DNA of 64,000 nt from Kiritimatiellia bacterium (GCA_017527155.1 JAFXQI010000010.1:1-64000), one strand, 5' to 3'; shown: positions 1 to 8,397, numbered from the stretch's first letter. The notes: generated by a model from the sequence alone, not told the origin. Translations and numbers: made by a program.

Positions 1-90
1 AGAGAGAAAAGAGTTGTTGCCGGACAATCTCGCGTTTCGGGCGGGGAAGCGACTTCAGGTTGATGAGAGTTTTGGGATGGTGTCTTGGTT

Positions 91-369
91 TCATGGACCA
101 GGATACTGGCATATCCTATTATCTATGTCCAGAACAATAAACTGATAATACCCCAACGTCACGGGCGAATCCACATACTCGTAAACCCATTTTGGAGCAT
201 TGTCAATTAGTTTTCCATTGCTATCCAATTGTTGCCCGGCATAACGTGTTCGTTCTATCGATGCGGCCTCCGCCAATCTCCCACAGACGACAACCAATAC
301 TGCCGCAATGATTGCTTTCGCCCACAATCTTTCCATTCGCCAAGAGTCTATTCGGTTCGAACTCTTCAT
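91..369 (-). CDS. small secreted protein, unknown function
   Basis: A 92-residue protein that I do not recognise. The start at 369 is chosen because AGGAGAG lies just upstream; longer in-frame extensions lack a ribosome-binding site. Residues about 12-36 form a positive N-terminus and hydrophobic stretch ending in an AEAAS-like signal peptidase site, so export is likely. The mature part (about 55 residues) is rich in Tyr, Asp and Asn and has no visible catalytic motif. Base composition is clearly less GC-rich than the genes that follow, which could mean recent acquisition or weak selection. It lies alone, followed on its 5' side by a long spacer. Confidence 0.55.
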   Translation of the reverse strand: MKSSNRIDSWRMERLWAKAIIAAVLVVVCGRLAEAASIERTRYAGQQLDSNGKLIDNAPKWVYEYVDSPVTLGYYQFIVLDIDNRICQYPGP

Positions 370-782
370 GCTCTCCTTTTCCTTTCCGTCCCCGTCCCTG
401 CGGGAAAGGAAGCCCCTTAAAAAGCGACCCCTTTCCATGTCCTGATATCTGGCTCGTGGAAAAGGCCTTGCCGGAAACACGGAAAGAGGCACGCGCATGG
501 TGCGCGTTCCCGCTTGCACGTGCCGTACGGCGAATTTTCCACGATTCGATATCGACGACTGCTATGCAGAAAGCTGATGGACTACGATTGTTTCAGTTCA
601 GTATCGGTTTTTTGTTTCCTGATTGGACGAGGGAGGCCATCGTGGCCGACCGTCCATGCGGCATCTTGCCTTTTTCCCGGCGATGTATCAAGCGCAAAGT
701 CGCGGAAACACGAGAAAAGCGGCGGGGGGAATGCGGTCGGCGCGCCTTGGCGGCGGAATGCGATCGGCGAGGAGGGAGGGTT

Positions 783-844
783 CATGAGGGTGAGAGGTTG
801 TGGAAAACAATGGGAAATGCAAGGTTTTTCCTTGGTATCGCGAG
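783..844 (-). repeat. dispersed AT-rich leader element, orphan copy
   Basis: Read on the minus strand it begins CTCGCGATACCAAGGAAAAA and runs about 60 bases to an ATGAA at 785, the same layout as the leader of the three paralogous genes at 42.9, 49.8 and 58.7 kb. No recognisable gene follows, so this is an orphan copy. Confidence 0.55.
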
Positions 845-1143
845 GGGGGGAGGAAGGGGAAGCGGGGGGGGAGAGGATGGGAGGCGGTTGGGGGGGGGCG
901 GCTCGCCCGGAGGTCTCGCCCCAACAAGGCGGTGCGGTTGCGGGGAAGCTGTTTTGCGGGCGCGTTCGACAGGGAGGGTCGGACACTGGGGGGACGGGCT
1001 TTTTTGGGGAGATTGGGGATGGATGTGGGAGGGAAAGCGGTCCGACAGGGGGCGGGCTACCGCGGGACGGCGGGGGCGAGGCGGCGGTCGAGGTCGGCGA
1101 AGGCGTTTTCGAGGGCTTCGACCGGCCCGCGGGCAAGGGGCGG

Positions 1144-1164
1144 GTTTTCCAATGGCTGGAAAAC
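1144..1164. repeat. GTTTTCCA/TGGAAAAC palindrome
   Basis: Perfect 8-base arms (GTTTTCCA and TGGAAAAC) around a 5-base loop, followed by a run of T on the plus strand. It resembles single units of the palindrome array at 39873-40029. Its place right after the vapC stop would suit a terminator, but the T-run is on the opposite strand from vapC transcription. Confidence 0.5.
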
Positions 1165-1195
1165 TTTTTGGGAATGGGGAGGGGCGGAGCGGATG

Positions 1196-1579
1196 TCAGC
1201 AGAGGGTGCGGACGCCGTATTGGGGGAAGCGGGCGTCGCCCGTCACGACCGGAAGGTCGTGCTGGAGGGCGGTCGCGATGATGATGCGGTCGGCAGGGGC
1301 CTTGTGGAAATCCGGCAATTGAGCGGCGCGGAGCATGGTTTCGTCGGTCGGCGGAAGGGAGACCAGGCCGTACTGGTCCGCCAGTTCGGAGAGGAAGTCG
1401 CAGGGCGGGACGCCCAGTTCGATTTTGCCTTCCTTGGCCAGGCGGGCGAGTTCCCAGGCCGAGATGGAGGAGTAGTAGAGGGCGGGGGCGGATTCGATCC
1501 GCCGTCTCGCGGCGGGACCCAGGTCGCCGCCGCCCATGCCGAGCCAAAGCAGGGCGCAGGTGTCGAGCAGGAGGTTCAT
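1196..1579 (-). CDS. PIN-domain toxin (VapC family)
   Basis: A 127-residue PIN-domain protein, predicted Mg-dependent ribonuclease toxin. The N-terminus MNLLLDTCALLW carries the first acidic residue, SISAWELARL the conserved Glu, and ADRIIIATALQHDLPVVTGD the C-terminal Asp cluster, all in the usual PIN order and length. The start at 1579 overlaps the antitoxin stop (ATGA), giving translational coupling. The WELARLAKEGKIEL segment is typical of the VapC group paired with Phd/YefM-type antitoxins. Target RNA cannot be told from sequence. A promoter is expected upstream of the antitoxin, with autorepression by the complex as usual in the family. Confidence 0.88.
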   Translation of the reverse strand: MNLLLDTCALLWLGMGGGDLGPAARRRIESAPALYYSSISAWELARLAKEGKIELGVPPCDFLSELADQYGLVSLPPTDETMLRAAQLPDFHKAPADRIIIATALQHDLPVVTGDARFPQYGVRTLC

Positions 1580-1818
1580 CAGGCGTTTTCCCAAAGCGCC
1601 GAATCGTCGGCGAAAAGGTCGCCCTTGATTGCGATTTTCGCACCGTACCCCGGCAGGGGGCGAATTTTCCGCGCACGGCCGACGGGGACGATTTTGGCGA
1701 CGGGATGCCCGTAGCGCATGATGGTGTAGGTGGCCATGCGGGATTCGACTTCCGCGAGGATGGCGGAAAAATGGGCCTTGGCTTCGTTGACGTTCACGGC
1801 TGCGGTCGTTCCGGACAT
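1579..1818 (-). CDS. Phd/YefM-type antitoxin
   Basis: A 79-residue antitoxin directly upstream of and overlapping the PIN toxin by four bases. The pattern VNVNEAKAHFSAILAEVE, then an IMRYGHPVAKIVPV strand segment, is the Phd/YefM N-terminal DNA-binding fold; the C-terminal 25 residues (GDLFADDSALWENA) are the likely toxin-binding tail. AAAGGAG lies at a good distance before the ATG. It would neutralise the toxin and repress its own promoter, which must lie between 1818 and the divergent RAYT gene. Confidence 0.85.
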   Translation of the reverse strand: MSGTTAAVNVNEAKAHFSAILAEVESRMATYTIMRYGHPVAKIVPVGRARKIRPLPGYGAKIAIKGDLFADDSALWENA

Positions 1819-1968
1819 GGCGGCTCCTTTCGTTGCATGCGCGGCATGTTGCCAGAAGATGGTTTTTGGGTCAAGGTTGGTCTGTTGGTCTTGTCCTTGC
1901 ACCCCATACGTGCGGGAAGAAACAAATGAGGATTGACTGAACATGGGTTCATTCGCTGTAATGGAAGC

Positions 1969-3009
1969 ATGGAAAAGAACGAGCAGCAAGATTCGGGCAG
2001 CAAAACCTACCGGTTGAAGGGGTTCGACTACACGAAGCCGTACTTCTACATGGTGACGCTGAAAAAGCGGGCGGGGTTGCCGGCGTTCTCGGCGCTCGCG
2101 CCACCCGGGAAGCCGCCGGTGCGCGATGCAGAAGGACGGGAATGCTGGTTGGCACCCAATGCGGTCACGTTTGCGTTTTCCCGGGTGATCCGGGGGTTCG
2201 CGGACAAGTGGAGGTGTCTGGCGCCCATCAAATCGTTTGTGGTGATGCCGGACCATTTGCACCTGCTGCTCAAGATCGAAAAGGTGTCGGATCCGGTTCC
2301 GCTGGGGACGTTGGTGTTGCAGTTGGTCAAAGGGTTGGGGGAGGCGTTTTGGAGGGCGGTGGAGGGGGATGGCCCGGCGGCCATCGGGCAGGACGGCGAC
2401 GGGGGAGCGCTGTCGCCGTCGGGCCGGGCGGCCGCGGGGCCGCCCCGTCCGCCGGTGTTCGAGAGGGCGTGGCACGACTGGATCGTGCTGAAGCGGGGGC
2501 AGTTGGAGGCGTTTGGGCGATACATCCGGGAGAACCCGCGGCGGGCATGGTTGCGGCGGGAGAACCGGCGGTTTTTCACGAGGCCGGGAAAGCTCGGGTT
2601 CGCGGGGCGGGAGTGGTTCTCCTATGGCAATCCGGCGCTGCTGGAGCTGCCGGTGCTGGAGGCGTTCCGCTGCTCGCGGTCGTGGGCGGTGGACGGGGCG
2701 GAGTGGCGGGAGGCGATGGGGCGGGCGGAGCGCATCGGTCCCGGCGGGGCGGGAGTGGGGACGTTCATGAGTCCCTGCGAAAAGGCGTGCGGGAATGCCA
2801 TCTACCGCGCGGGAGGCTCGCTGGTGGTGCTTTCGCCGGAGGGGTTTCCGGACCGCTGGCATCCACCGCGCGCGAAGGAAGCGCTGTGCGCCGCGGGGAG
2901 GATGCTCTTTCTCTCCCTTTACCCGCCCCAGGCCGCGCGGCCCGACAATGCCACGCTGTACCGCCGGTGCCACGAAATGGGGGACGTTCTCTTTTCTCCG
3001 AAAGCGTGA
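1969..3009 (+). CDS. REP-associated tyrosine transposase (RAYT, Y1/HUH family)
   Basis: A 346-residue HUH endonuclease of the TnpA_REP group. The domain starts with YFYMVTLKKR (residues about 25-34); the metal-binding HUH motif is in MPDHLHLLL (His96 and His98); the catalytic Tyr185 sits in GRYIRENPRRA, the usual Y-x-x-x-N-P context. The C-terminal half is longer than in the smallest family members and holds a GNPALLELP/CSRSW block. ATG at 1969 is preferred; a TTG at 1933 with TGAGGA upstream is possible. RAYTs normally mobilise or maintain REP palindromes in trans. Suitable two-hairpin repeats occur at 8.1, 8.3, 47.5, 57.0 and 57.1 kb. The gene is not bounded by obvious inverted repeats of its own. 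Confidence 0.85.
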   Translation: MEKNEQQDSGSKTYRLKGFDYTKPYFYMVTLKKRAGLPAFSALAPPGKPPVRDAEGRECWLAPNAVTFAFSRVIRGFADKWRCLAPIKSFVVMPDHLHLLLKIEKVSDPVPLGTLVLQLVKGLGEAFWRAVEGDGPAAIGQDGDGGALSPSGRAAAGPPRPPVFERAWHDWIVLKRGQLEAFGRYIRENPRRAWLRRENRRFFTRPGKLGFAGREWFSYGNPALLELPVLEAFRCSRSWAVDGAEWREAMGRAERIGPGGAGVGTFMSPCEKACGNAIYRAGGSLVVLSPEGFPDRWHPPRAKEALCAAGRMLFLSLYPPQAARPDNATLYRRCHEMGDVLFSPKA

Positions 3010-3043
3010 GGGTCGATGCGGGATGGTGCGCGGAAGGGACGCC

Positions 3044-3700
3044 TTACACGGAGGCGGGGGTCGTGGCGACGAGGCAGGTCCAGGTGCCGGAGGGGGCGCG
3101 GAGGCGGTGGAGGTCGGGGGGCGGGAAGCCGGCGGCGGCGAGGTGGAGGGAGAGTTCGCCGGGGGTGCGGACGTGCATGGAGGGGAGGGCGTCGGTCCAG
3201 GGGCGGGCGGCTTCGGGGTCGTCGGCTTCGAGGAAGATGGCGAAGGTGCCGCCCGGCGACAGGACGCGGGCGATTTCGCGGAAGGCCGCCACGGGGTCGG
3301 GCCAGAAGTACACGGTCTCGCACGCGGTGACGAGGTCGAAGGCGCCGTCGGGCCAGGGAAGGGCCTCGACGGTGCCTTCGCGGATTTCCATGCGTCCGGC
3401 GGCGATCGCGCGGCAGTTGCGGCGGCGGGCGGCGGCGACGGACGCCGGGGAGATGTCCACGCCCGCCAGCGTCGCCCCCGGGGCGCGTGCGGCCATGCGG
3501 CGGAGGAGTTCGCCGCCGCCGCATCCGGCGTCGAGGATGCGTCCGGTGCGCGGGAGGGAAATCTGGGAGAGGCCGAATTCGTAAAGGGGGGAATGGCCGT
3601 GGTTCATGCTCCAGAGCATGAGGCGGCCGCCAATGGAATCCCCCGGCCGCGCGGCGTGGCGGATGAGGGAGGCGAGGCCGGGGATGTCGGTGATTCTCAT
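3044..3700 (-). CDS. SAM-dependent class I methyltransferase
   Basis: A 218-residue protein with the class I Rossmann methyltransferase signature: ILDAGCGGGELLRRM (motif I, about residues 57-71), GVDISPASV (motif II) and a VLSPGGTF motif III-like turn. The substrate is not readable; the Methyltransf_11-like pattern fits small molecules. The start at 3700 overlaps the stop of the Cys-rich gene upstream (ATGA), so it is the last gene of the iron-uptake operon rather than free-standing. It ends convergent to the RAYT, 34 bases away. A link to iron metabolism, for example siderophore or cofactor modification, is inference only. Confidence 0.8.
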   Translation of the reverse strand: MRITDIPGLASLIRHAARPGDSIGGRLMLWSMNHGHSPLYEFGLSQISLPRTGRILDAGCGGGELLRRMAARAPGATLAGVDISPASVAAARRRNCRAIAAGRMEIREGTVEALPWPDGAFDLVTACETVYFWPDPVAAFREIARVLSPGGTFAIFLEADDPEAARPWTDALPSMHVRTPGELSLHLAAAGFPPPDLHRLRAPSGTWTCLVATTPASV

Positions 3701-3873
3701 CGGGGGGTGGCTTTCTTGGCGTCGTGGCAGTGGCATTCGCTGCCCCCGCGGCGGGGGCACCCGCCGCAGGAGCACATGGCGCAGTAGTCGCCCTTGCCGG
3801 CGCGCCGCAGGACCCGCCAGGCGGCGAGTCCCGCGAGCGCCAGGACGACGGCGGTGACGGCGGCGCCGGCCAT
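3697..3873 (-). CDS. FeoB-associated Cys-rich membrane peptide
   Basis: A 58-residue protein: one N-terminal membrane helix (residues about 3-22), then a basic RVLRR stop-transfer and a short tail with Cys in CAMCSCGGCP and a CHCH motif. This is the pattern of FeoB-associated Cys-rich proteins (FeoC-like position, unrelated fold), which sit just after feoB. Overlaps on both sides (ATGA with feoB, ATGA with the methyltransferase) and GGAGG within the end of feoB support it as a real gene. The six Cys and two His could bind iron or a cluster at the membrane; this is not proven. Confidence 0.75.
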   Translation of the reverse strand: MAGAAVTAVVLALAGLAAWRVLRRAGKGDYCAMCSCGGCPRRGGSECHCHDAKKATPR

Positions 3874-6311
3874 CACGCGGCCTCCTTCAGCGCCTTGGGC
3901 ATGGGACGGAAGATCATCCAGAGGACCCAGAGGTCGGCGGCAACCGCGACGGCGGTCCAGACGCCCCACGCGCCGCTGGTGGCGAGGCGCCCGAACTGGT
4001 AGGCGTTGAGCGCGAGCAGGTAGCCGACGAACATCTGGAAGCCGACGGCGAACCAGCCCCACGCCCGCGTGCCCATCTCCTTGAAGGTGTTGACGACGGC
4101 CACGATGCACGGCGGGATGAACAGGTTGAAGAGCATGAACGAGAAGGCCACCGCCTTGTAGTCGGCGCCGCCCCAGTCCTTGAACATCGCGAGGATGTTG
4201 GCGGCCGCGGAGCCGTCGCCGCCGGCCACCATGGCGAGGGTTGCGGTGGCCTGTTCCTTGGCAATCTCGGCGCTCAGGCTCGCCGCGGCGCCCTGCCACG
4301 TGCCGAAGCCCAGCGGCGCGGTCAGCCACGCGAGCCAGCCGCCGACGGTCGCGAGGATGGAGTCGGCGATGTCGTCCACGACCTGGAACCGCCAGCCGAA
4401 GGTCATCATCAGGGTCAGCACGACGCAGCAAGGGAAGATGACGACGCCGGCCTTGATGGCGTAGGCCTTCACGCGCGTCCAGGTGTGGATGACGATGTTG
4501 CGGAAGGTCGGCATGTGGTAGGCGGGCAGTTCCATGATGAACGGCGCGGCCTCGCCGGCGAACGCGCGCGTCTTCTTGAGGGCGATGCCGCCGAGGATGA
4601 TGATCGCGATGCCGAACAGGTCCATCAGCGCCGCCACCCACCACCATTCGCGGAAGAAGACGGCGGAGAACATGGCGATGATGACGGTCTTGGCCCCGCA
4701 GGGGATGAAGGTCGCCAGGATGACGGTCATCCGCTGGTCGCGCTGGTTCTCGATGGACCGCGCCGCCAGCACCGCCGGCACGCCGCACCCCTTGCCGACG
4801 AGCATCGGGATGAAGGACTTGCCGCTGAGCCCGAAGCTGCGGAAGAGCCGGTCCATGATGAACGCCACGCGCGCCATGTACCCGCAATCCTCCAGGAACG
4901 ACAGGAACAGGAACACGATCGCGATCACCGGCACGAACCCGAGGACGGTGAAGACGCCGCCCGCGATGCCGTCGATGACGAGGGCGCGCGCCATGGAGCC
5001 TTCCGCGACGCCCCAGCGGTCGAGCCATCCGCCCAGCACGGCCTGGGCGCCGGGTATCCAGATGCCGAAGTCGTGCGGATCGGGCTCTTCGACGGCCTTG
5101 GCGGCGGCGTAGGCGGCCGCGTCGACGGTCCACTTTTCGGGGTTGCCGTCTTCGTCTTCGAGGATTTCGCCGGTCTCTTCGTCCTCGAGCCACGCCTCGA
5201 CGGGCTCCCCGCCGCCGGCTTCGTAGGCCTCGATGGAGGCCGCTGGCTTCGCGTAGGCGTCGGAGGCGTCCTCCCACGACATGCCGGCGTAGGCGGAGCC
5301 CTCCTTTTCCGAATCGTGCCCGGACCACGGCAGGAACCAGCCCGAGTCGCCGAGCAGGCCGTCGTTGGCCCAGTCGGTGAGGACGGTGCCCGGGCCGTTG
5401 TCCGAGACCGCCAGCCAGTACATCGCCATCAGCGCCGCGACGAACGCGGGAATCGACAGGATGCGGTGCGTGAGGACGCGGTCGATCTTGTCGCTCATGC
5501 GGACCTTGCGGCGGAGCGCCTCGTTCTTCGTGACGCACCGCGCCATCAGCTTCTGGATGAAGGCGTAGCGCTGCGCAGTGATGATCGACTCCGCGTCGTC
5601 CTCCAGCTCCTTCTCGCAGTCCTTGATGTGCTCCTCGACGTGCGCCAGCAGCTCCGGGTCCAGCTCCAGCCCCGCGATGGCGTCCTTGTCGCGCTCGAAG
5701 ATCTTGATGGCGTACCAGCGGATCGACTCCTGCGGCACCTTGCCCTGGATCGACTCCTCGATGTGCGCAATCGCGTGCTCGACCTCGCCGGTGAACACGT
5801 GCGGCACCTCGCCGGTGCGGCCGCCCGCGGCGTACTCCAGGGCCGACTGCGCGGCGTCGGCGCAACCCTGCCCCTTGGTGGCGGAGATGCCGACGACCTT
5901 GCAGTTGAGCGCCTTGCCGAGCTTGGCGAAATCGATCCGGTCGCCGGCCTTGTCCACGAGGTCCATCATGTTGACGGCGACGACCATCGGCAGGCCGAGC
6001 TCCGCCAGCTGGGTGGTCAGGTAGAGGTTGCGCTCGATGTTCGTGCCGTCCACGATGTCCAGGATGGCGTCCGGCCGCTCCTCCACCAGGTACTTGCGGC
6101 TCACGCGCTCCTCCAGCGAGTAGGGGGAGAGCGAATAGATGCCGGGGAGGTCCTGGATGGTGACGTCCTTGTGGCCCTTGAGGAGGCCGTCCTTCTTCTC
6201 GACCGTCACGCCGGGCCAGTTGCCGACGTACTGGTTGCTGCCGGTGAGGTCGTTGAACAGCGTGGTCTTGCCGCTGTTCGGGTTGCCCGCCAACGCGATT
6301 TTGATGCCCAT
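3873..6311 (-). CDS. feoB: ferrous iron transporter FeoB
   Basis: An 812-residue FeoB with an N-terminal G domain: GNPNSGKTT (residues 9-17), DLPG (54-57), NMMD (114-117), followed by the helical GDI region and the membrane core with both Gate motifs. The second-helix region SFLEDCGYMARVAFIMDR and GKGCGVPAV are typical. Compared with usual FeoB proteins there is an insertion of roughly 110 residues at about 304-430, between the first membrane helix and the rest of Gate I: acidic, Gly/Ala-rich and soluble-looking. It would face the periplasm if topology is standard. The gene follows feoA by 13 bases and overlaps the Cys-rich peptide. Confidence 0.95.
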   Translation of the reverse strand: MGIKIALAGNPNSGKTTLFNDLTGSNQYVGNWPGVTVEKKDGLLKGHKDVTIQDLPGIYSLSPYSLEERVSRKYLVEERPDAILDIVDGTNIERNLYLTTQLAELGLPMVVAVNMMDLVDKAGDRIDFAKLGKALNCKVVGISATKGQGCADAAQSALEYAAGGRTGEVPHVFTGEVEHAIAHIEESIQGKVPQESIRWYAIKIFERDKDAIAGLELDPELLAHVEEHIKDCEKELEDDAESIITAQRYAFIQKLMARCVTKNEALRRKVRMSDKIDRVLTHRILSIPAFVAALMAMYWLAVSDNGPGTVLTDWANDGLLGDSGWFLPWSGHDSEKEGSAYAGMSWEDASDAYAKPAASIEAYEAGGGEPVEAWLEDEETGEILEDEDGNPEKWTVDAAAYAAAKAVEEPDPHDFGIWIPGAQAVLGGWLDRWGVAEGSMARALVIDGIAGGVFTVLGFVPVIAIVFLFLSFLEDCGYMARVAFIMDRLFRSFGLSGKSFIPMLVGKGCGVPAVLAARSIENQRDQRMTVILATFIPCGAKTVIIAMFSAVFFREWWWVAALMDLFGIAIIILGGIALKKTRAFAGEAAPFIMELPAYHMPTFRNIVIHTWTRVKAYAIKAGVVIFPCCVVLTLMMTFGWRFQVVDDIADSILATVGGWLAWLTAPLGFGTWQGAAASLSAEIAKEQATATLAMVAGGDGSAAANILAMFKDWGGADYKAVAFSFMLFNLFIPPCIVAVVNTFKEMGTRAWGWFAVGFQMFVGYLLALNAYQFGRLATSGAWGVWTAVAVAADLWVLWMIFRPMPKALKEAA

Positions 6312-6324
6312 GGTCCGTTCCTCC

Positions 6325-6546
6325 TTACACGACTTCCACCAGCGCCGCCTCGTCCTTGCGCAGCGACAGCTCGTACCCGCGCAGCGCCAGCTCCAGCGGA
6401 TCGCCCGCCGGGGCCACCTTGCGCACCGTGATTTCCACCCCCTTCACGATCCCCATGTCCATGATCCGGCGCTTCACCGGACCCTCGCCGTGCAGCTTCG
6501 CGACCACCGCCGAGGAGCCCACGGGCACGTCTTTCAGAGTTTTCAT
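6325..6546 (-). CDS. feoA: FeoA family protein
   Basis: A 73-residue SH3-like FeoA protein directly before feoB, with the characteristic KRRIMDMGIVKGVEITV and LALRGYELSLRKDEAALVEV strands. AAAGGA lies ten bases before the ATG at 6546. FeoA is a cytoplasmic partner of FeoB, probably acting on its G domain. A second FeoA-type gene lies just upstream, so the operon carries the common FeoA-FeoA-FeoB arrangement. The 177-base gap between the two feoA genes is GC-rich with short inverted repeats; no gene is seen in it. Confidence 0.92.
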   Translation of the reverse strand: MKTLKDVPVGSSAVVAKLHGEGPVKRRIMDMGIVKGVEITVRKVAPAGDPLELALRGYELSLRKDEAALVEVV

Positions 6547-6723
6547 GCGATATTTCCTTTCGAATCGGTTGTTCGGTTGTCCGGTTGGCCGGGGCCGGGG
6601 CCGGGGGCGGCCGGACACCGCCGGACCGCCGCGCGCGGAGAGAAGAGAGAGAGAACGCCACCGCAAAAGGGCATTCCACCGCGCGCGGCCGGACCGGGCG
6701 GGGCCGGCCGGCCCCCGGGCCGT

Positions 6724-6942
6724 TCACGCCGCTTCCATGCGGATGCGCATCGCGAGGTCCTTGCCGATCGCCACGCGGCTCTCGTGCACGGCGAGAATCA
6801 TGTTCCCCGCCGCGATCTGCAGCACCCGCACGGGCGTGCCCGGCACGAAGCCGAGCGTTTCCAGGCGCTTGCGCGTCTCGTCGTTGCCGGCGATCGAGGC
6901 GATGCGCGCCTCGTCGCCGATTCCCAGCATGGCCAGCGGCAT
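6724..6942 (-). CDS. second FeoA family protein
   Basis: A 72-residue FeoA-domain protein with RKRLETLGFVPGTPVRVL and a C-terminal strand VAIGKDLAMRIRMEAA, the usual FeoA fold length. AAAGGAG precedes the ATG. It differs clearly from the feoA product next to feoB, so the two are not a recent duplication. In multi-FeoA operons the extra copy is thought to regulate or stabilise FeoB. It starts 21 bases after the outer-membrane protein gene ends, so all are probably co-transcribed. Confidence 0.88.
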   Translation of the reverse strand: MPLAMLGIGDEARIASIAGNDETRKRLETLGFVPGTPVRVLQIAAGNMILAVHESRVAIGKDLAMRIRMEAA

Positions 6943-6963
6943 GGTCCGGCTCCTTTCCGCGCG

Positions 6964-7863
6964 TCAGAACGACGCCGCGACCGAGACCCCCGCGCACCAC
7001 TGGAACGAATGCCCGTCCGGGTCCGAATCCTCCGCCGCCTCGCGCAGCGCGTGCTCCACCTGCTCCGTGCAGTACACGTAGGGCGAGATGCAGACCGGAC
7101 CGACGTTCCACGGCAGCGCCGCCCCCACCTGCACGTCCTTGAGGCTCGCGTGGTCCCACTCCGCGTCGTACTCGTTGCGCTTCGAGTTGCCCATGCCGAG
7201 GCCCGCGTTCAGCTCCAGCGCCAGCACCGGGTCCTCCTCCTCGTCCGCGGCCGCGAGCAGCTCGAACGCGTGCGAGACGCCGAGCATCGCATACACCGCC
7301 CCCTCCTCGTCGTCGATGTCCCACTCCAGCGAGACCGACGGCGACAGCGGCACGTCCGGCAGCCCCAGCGCGAAATTGATCGTCTGCGTGTCCGGGTTCG
7401 CGTCCTCGCCCTCCTCGTCGGTGGCGGAGGGATGGTGCTGCCAGCAGTAGGCGAGCTCGACTTCCAGCGGCGTCGGCAGCAAATCCTCGAACGTCCACGA
7501 CAGCGCGGGCGTCAAATCCAGCTCCTGGTACTTCCACTTCCGGTCCCCGTACCCGCCGTCCGTCTCGCCCCAGTCCGTCGTGTCGAAGATCCCGGCCACC
7601 TCGAACGAGAGCGGCCCGACGCCCACCGCGGCCGTCCCCGTGAGGATCGGGTCCGCGTTGTCCACCAACCCGCGCGTCAGCTGCCGCGACGAGAAGTCCA
7701 CGCCGACCTCGGCCGACGGCTCCAGCCATTCCGGCCACCCGCCCTCACCCGCGGCCCCCTCCTCCTGCGCCGATGCCGCGACCGCCCCCGCCGCCAGCAC
7801 CGCCGCCCCGAGAACCCCCGCCATCATCATCCTGCTCTTCATCTTCGTATCCATTCCTTTCAT
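6964..7863 (-). CDS. putative outer-membrane beta-barrel protein of the Feo operon
   Basis: A protein of up to 299 residues with a clean signal peptide (MKSRMMMAGVLGAAVLAAG, then AASAQ) and a mature part of alternating strands (EVGVDFSSRQLTRGLV, FEVAGIFDTTDW, LALELNAGLGMGN) ending in SVAASF, a C-terminal Phe as in many outer-membrane barrels. The acidic loops (EEGEDANPD, DDEEGA) could attract cations. The first ATG (7863) has no ribosome-binding site; ATG at 7842, 12 bases after AAAGGA, is a good alternative start. As first gene behind the Fur-box-like site, it may let iron through the outer membrane; that role is inferred from position only. Confidence 0.7.
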   Translation of the reverse strand: MKGMDTKMKSRMMMAGVLGAAVLAAGAVAASAQEEGAAGEGGWPEWLEPSAEVGVDFSSRQLTRGLVDNADPILTGTAAVGVGPLSFEVAGIFDTTDWGETDGGYGDRKWKYQELDLTPALSWTFEDLLPTPLEVELAYCWQHHPSATDEEGEDANPDTQTINFALGLPDVPLSPSVSLEWDIDDEEGAVYAMLGVSHAFELLAAADEEEDPVLALELNAGLGMGNSKRNEYDAEWDHASLKDVQVGAALPWNVGPVCISPYVYCTEQVEHALREAAEDSDPDGHSFQWCAGVSVAASF

Positions 7864-7980
7864 GGTTGCGCGCCGCGGCTTCGCGAGTCCGGCGCTCGGT
7901 TGAATTAGTTGGCCCTAAATTAGTCTCGTCGAACTCCATTGCAAGAAAAAAAATGCAGATGGTGCTTTATTTTTACTTTT

Positions 7981-7999
7981 GATATTGACATTAATTATC
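7981..7999. promoter_or_regulatory. Fur-box-like operator
   Basis: GATATTGACATTAATTATC matches the classic Fur consensus GATAATGATAATCATTATC at 15 of 19 positions by direct comparison. It lies 118 bases before the first possible start of the iron operon, inside an AT-rich island suited to a promoter. Repression under iron-replete conditions is the expected effect. No Fur gene is in the window. Confidence 0.6.
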
Positions 8000-8115
8000 A
8001 TGCCGCTAAAGTGTTATCATATATATTTTGTTTCGATATATTCCACAATTTCAAAGTTTTATTTTCCAGCACAAGGATGCACAGAGCCCCCTATCCCTTT
8101 GCTCTCCTCCGGGAG

Positions 8116-8135
8116 GGACGCGCTTCTGCGCGTCC
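8116..8135. repeat. REP hairpin (single half)
   Basis: GGACGCGCTTCTGCGCGTCC, a near-perfect hairpin identical in design to the first hairpin of the two-hairpin REP elements, in reverse orientation to the copy at 8337. Confidence 0.65.
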
Positions 8136-8336
8136 GCAACAGGCGGCTACACAAGCCACATCCCGCTTGCCACACGACGGCGAGGGCCCTGTCGCCACGC
8201 ACGCAAGAGGACAGGAAAACTGGCGGATGCGTGCGTGTTCGGCGCGCCGATGGGCGGCACGGCTGCCATGGGCATCGCCGCGGAACATCCCGGGGGGGCA
8301 AAAGCGGATCCTGGACTCCACCACCGCACGCATGAC

Positions 8337-8397
8337 GGACGCGCGGAAGCGCGTCCCTCCCCGCGGAGAGCGCACCGGGTCGCGCTTCCGCGCGACC
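8337..8397. repeat. two-hairpin REP element, copy 1
   Basis: First hairpin GGACGCGCGGAAGCGCGTCC (8337-8356), a short CTCCCC-rich linker, then second hairpin GGTCGCGCTTCCGCGCGACC (8378-8397). The same architecture recurs at 47546, 56965 and 57114. Confidence 0.75.

Larger units (their letters stand above)
370..1195. other. long non-coding spacer with repeat remnants
   Basis: About 825 bases without a convincing gene. Open frames here are by-products of G-rich sequence (many runs of six to nine G). It contains a reverse-oriented copy of the dispersed GCGATATCAAGG-type element (783-844) followed by a 67-codon frame ending at 582 that has no recognisable content, and a perfect palindrome at 1144-1164 just beyond the vapC stop. 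Nothing else is seen. Confidence 0.6.

Noticed and set aside
582-785. A 67-codon gene after the orphan leader element
   Set aside because: No ribosome-binding site, no recognisable content, and G/C-run by-products; kept only as an orphan element.
1144-1164. Terminator for vapC
   Set aside because: Perfect hairpin, but the T-run follows on the other strand and the sequence belongs to a repeat family, so it is listed as a repeat.
6547-6723. Riboswitch or attenuator between the two feoA genes
   Set aside because: The gap has several GC-rich inverted repeats but no pattern matching a known riboswitch that I can identify.
7935-8080. AT-rich island as a possible tRNA, origin or small gene
   Set aside because: No tRNA arms, no DnaA-box cluster and no open frame with content; best read as a promoter region with a Fur-like site.
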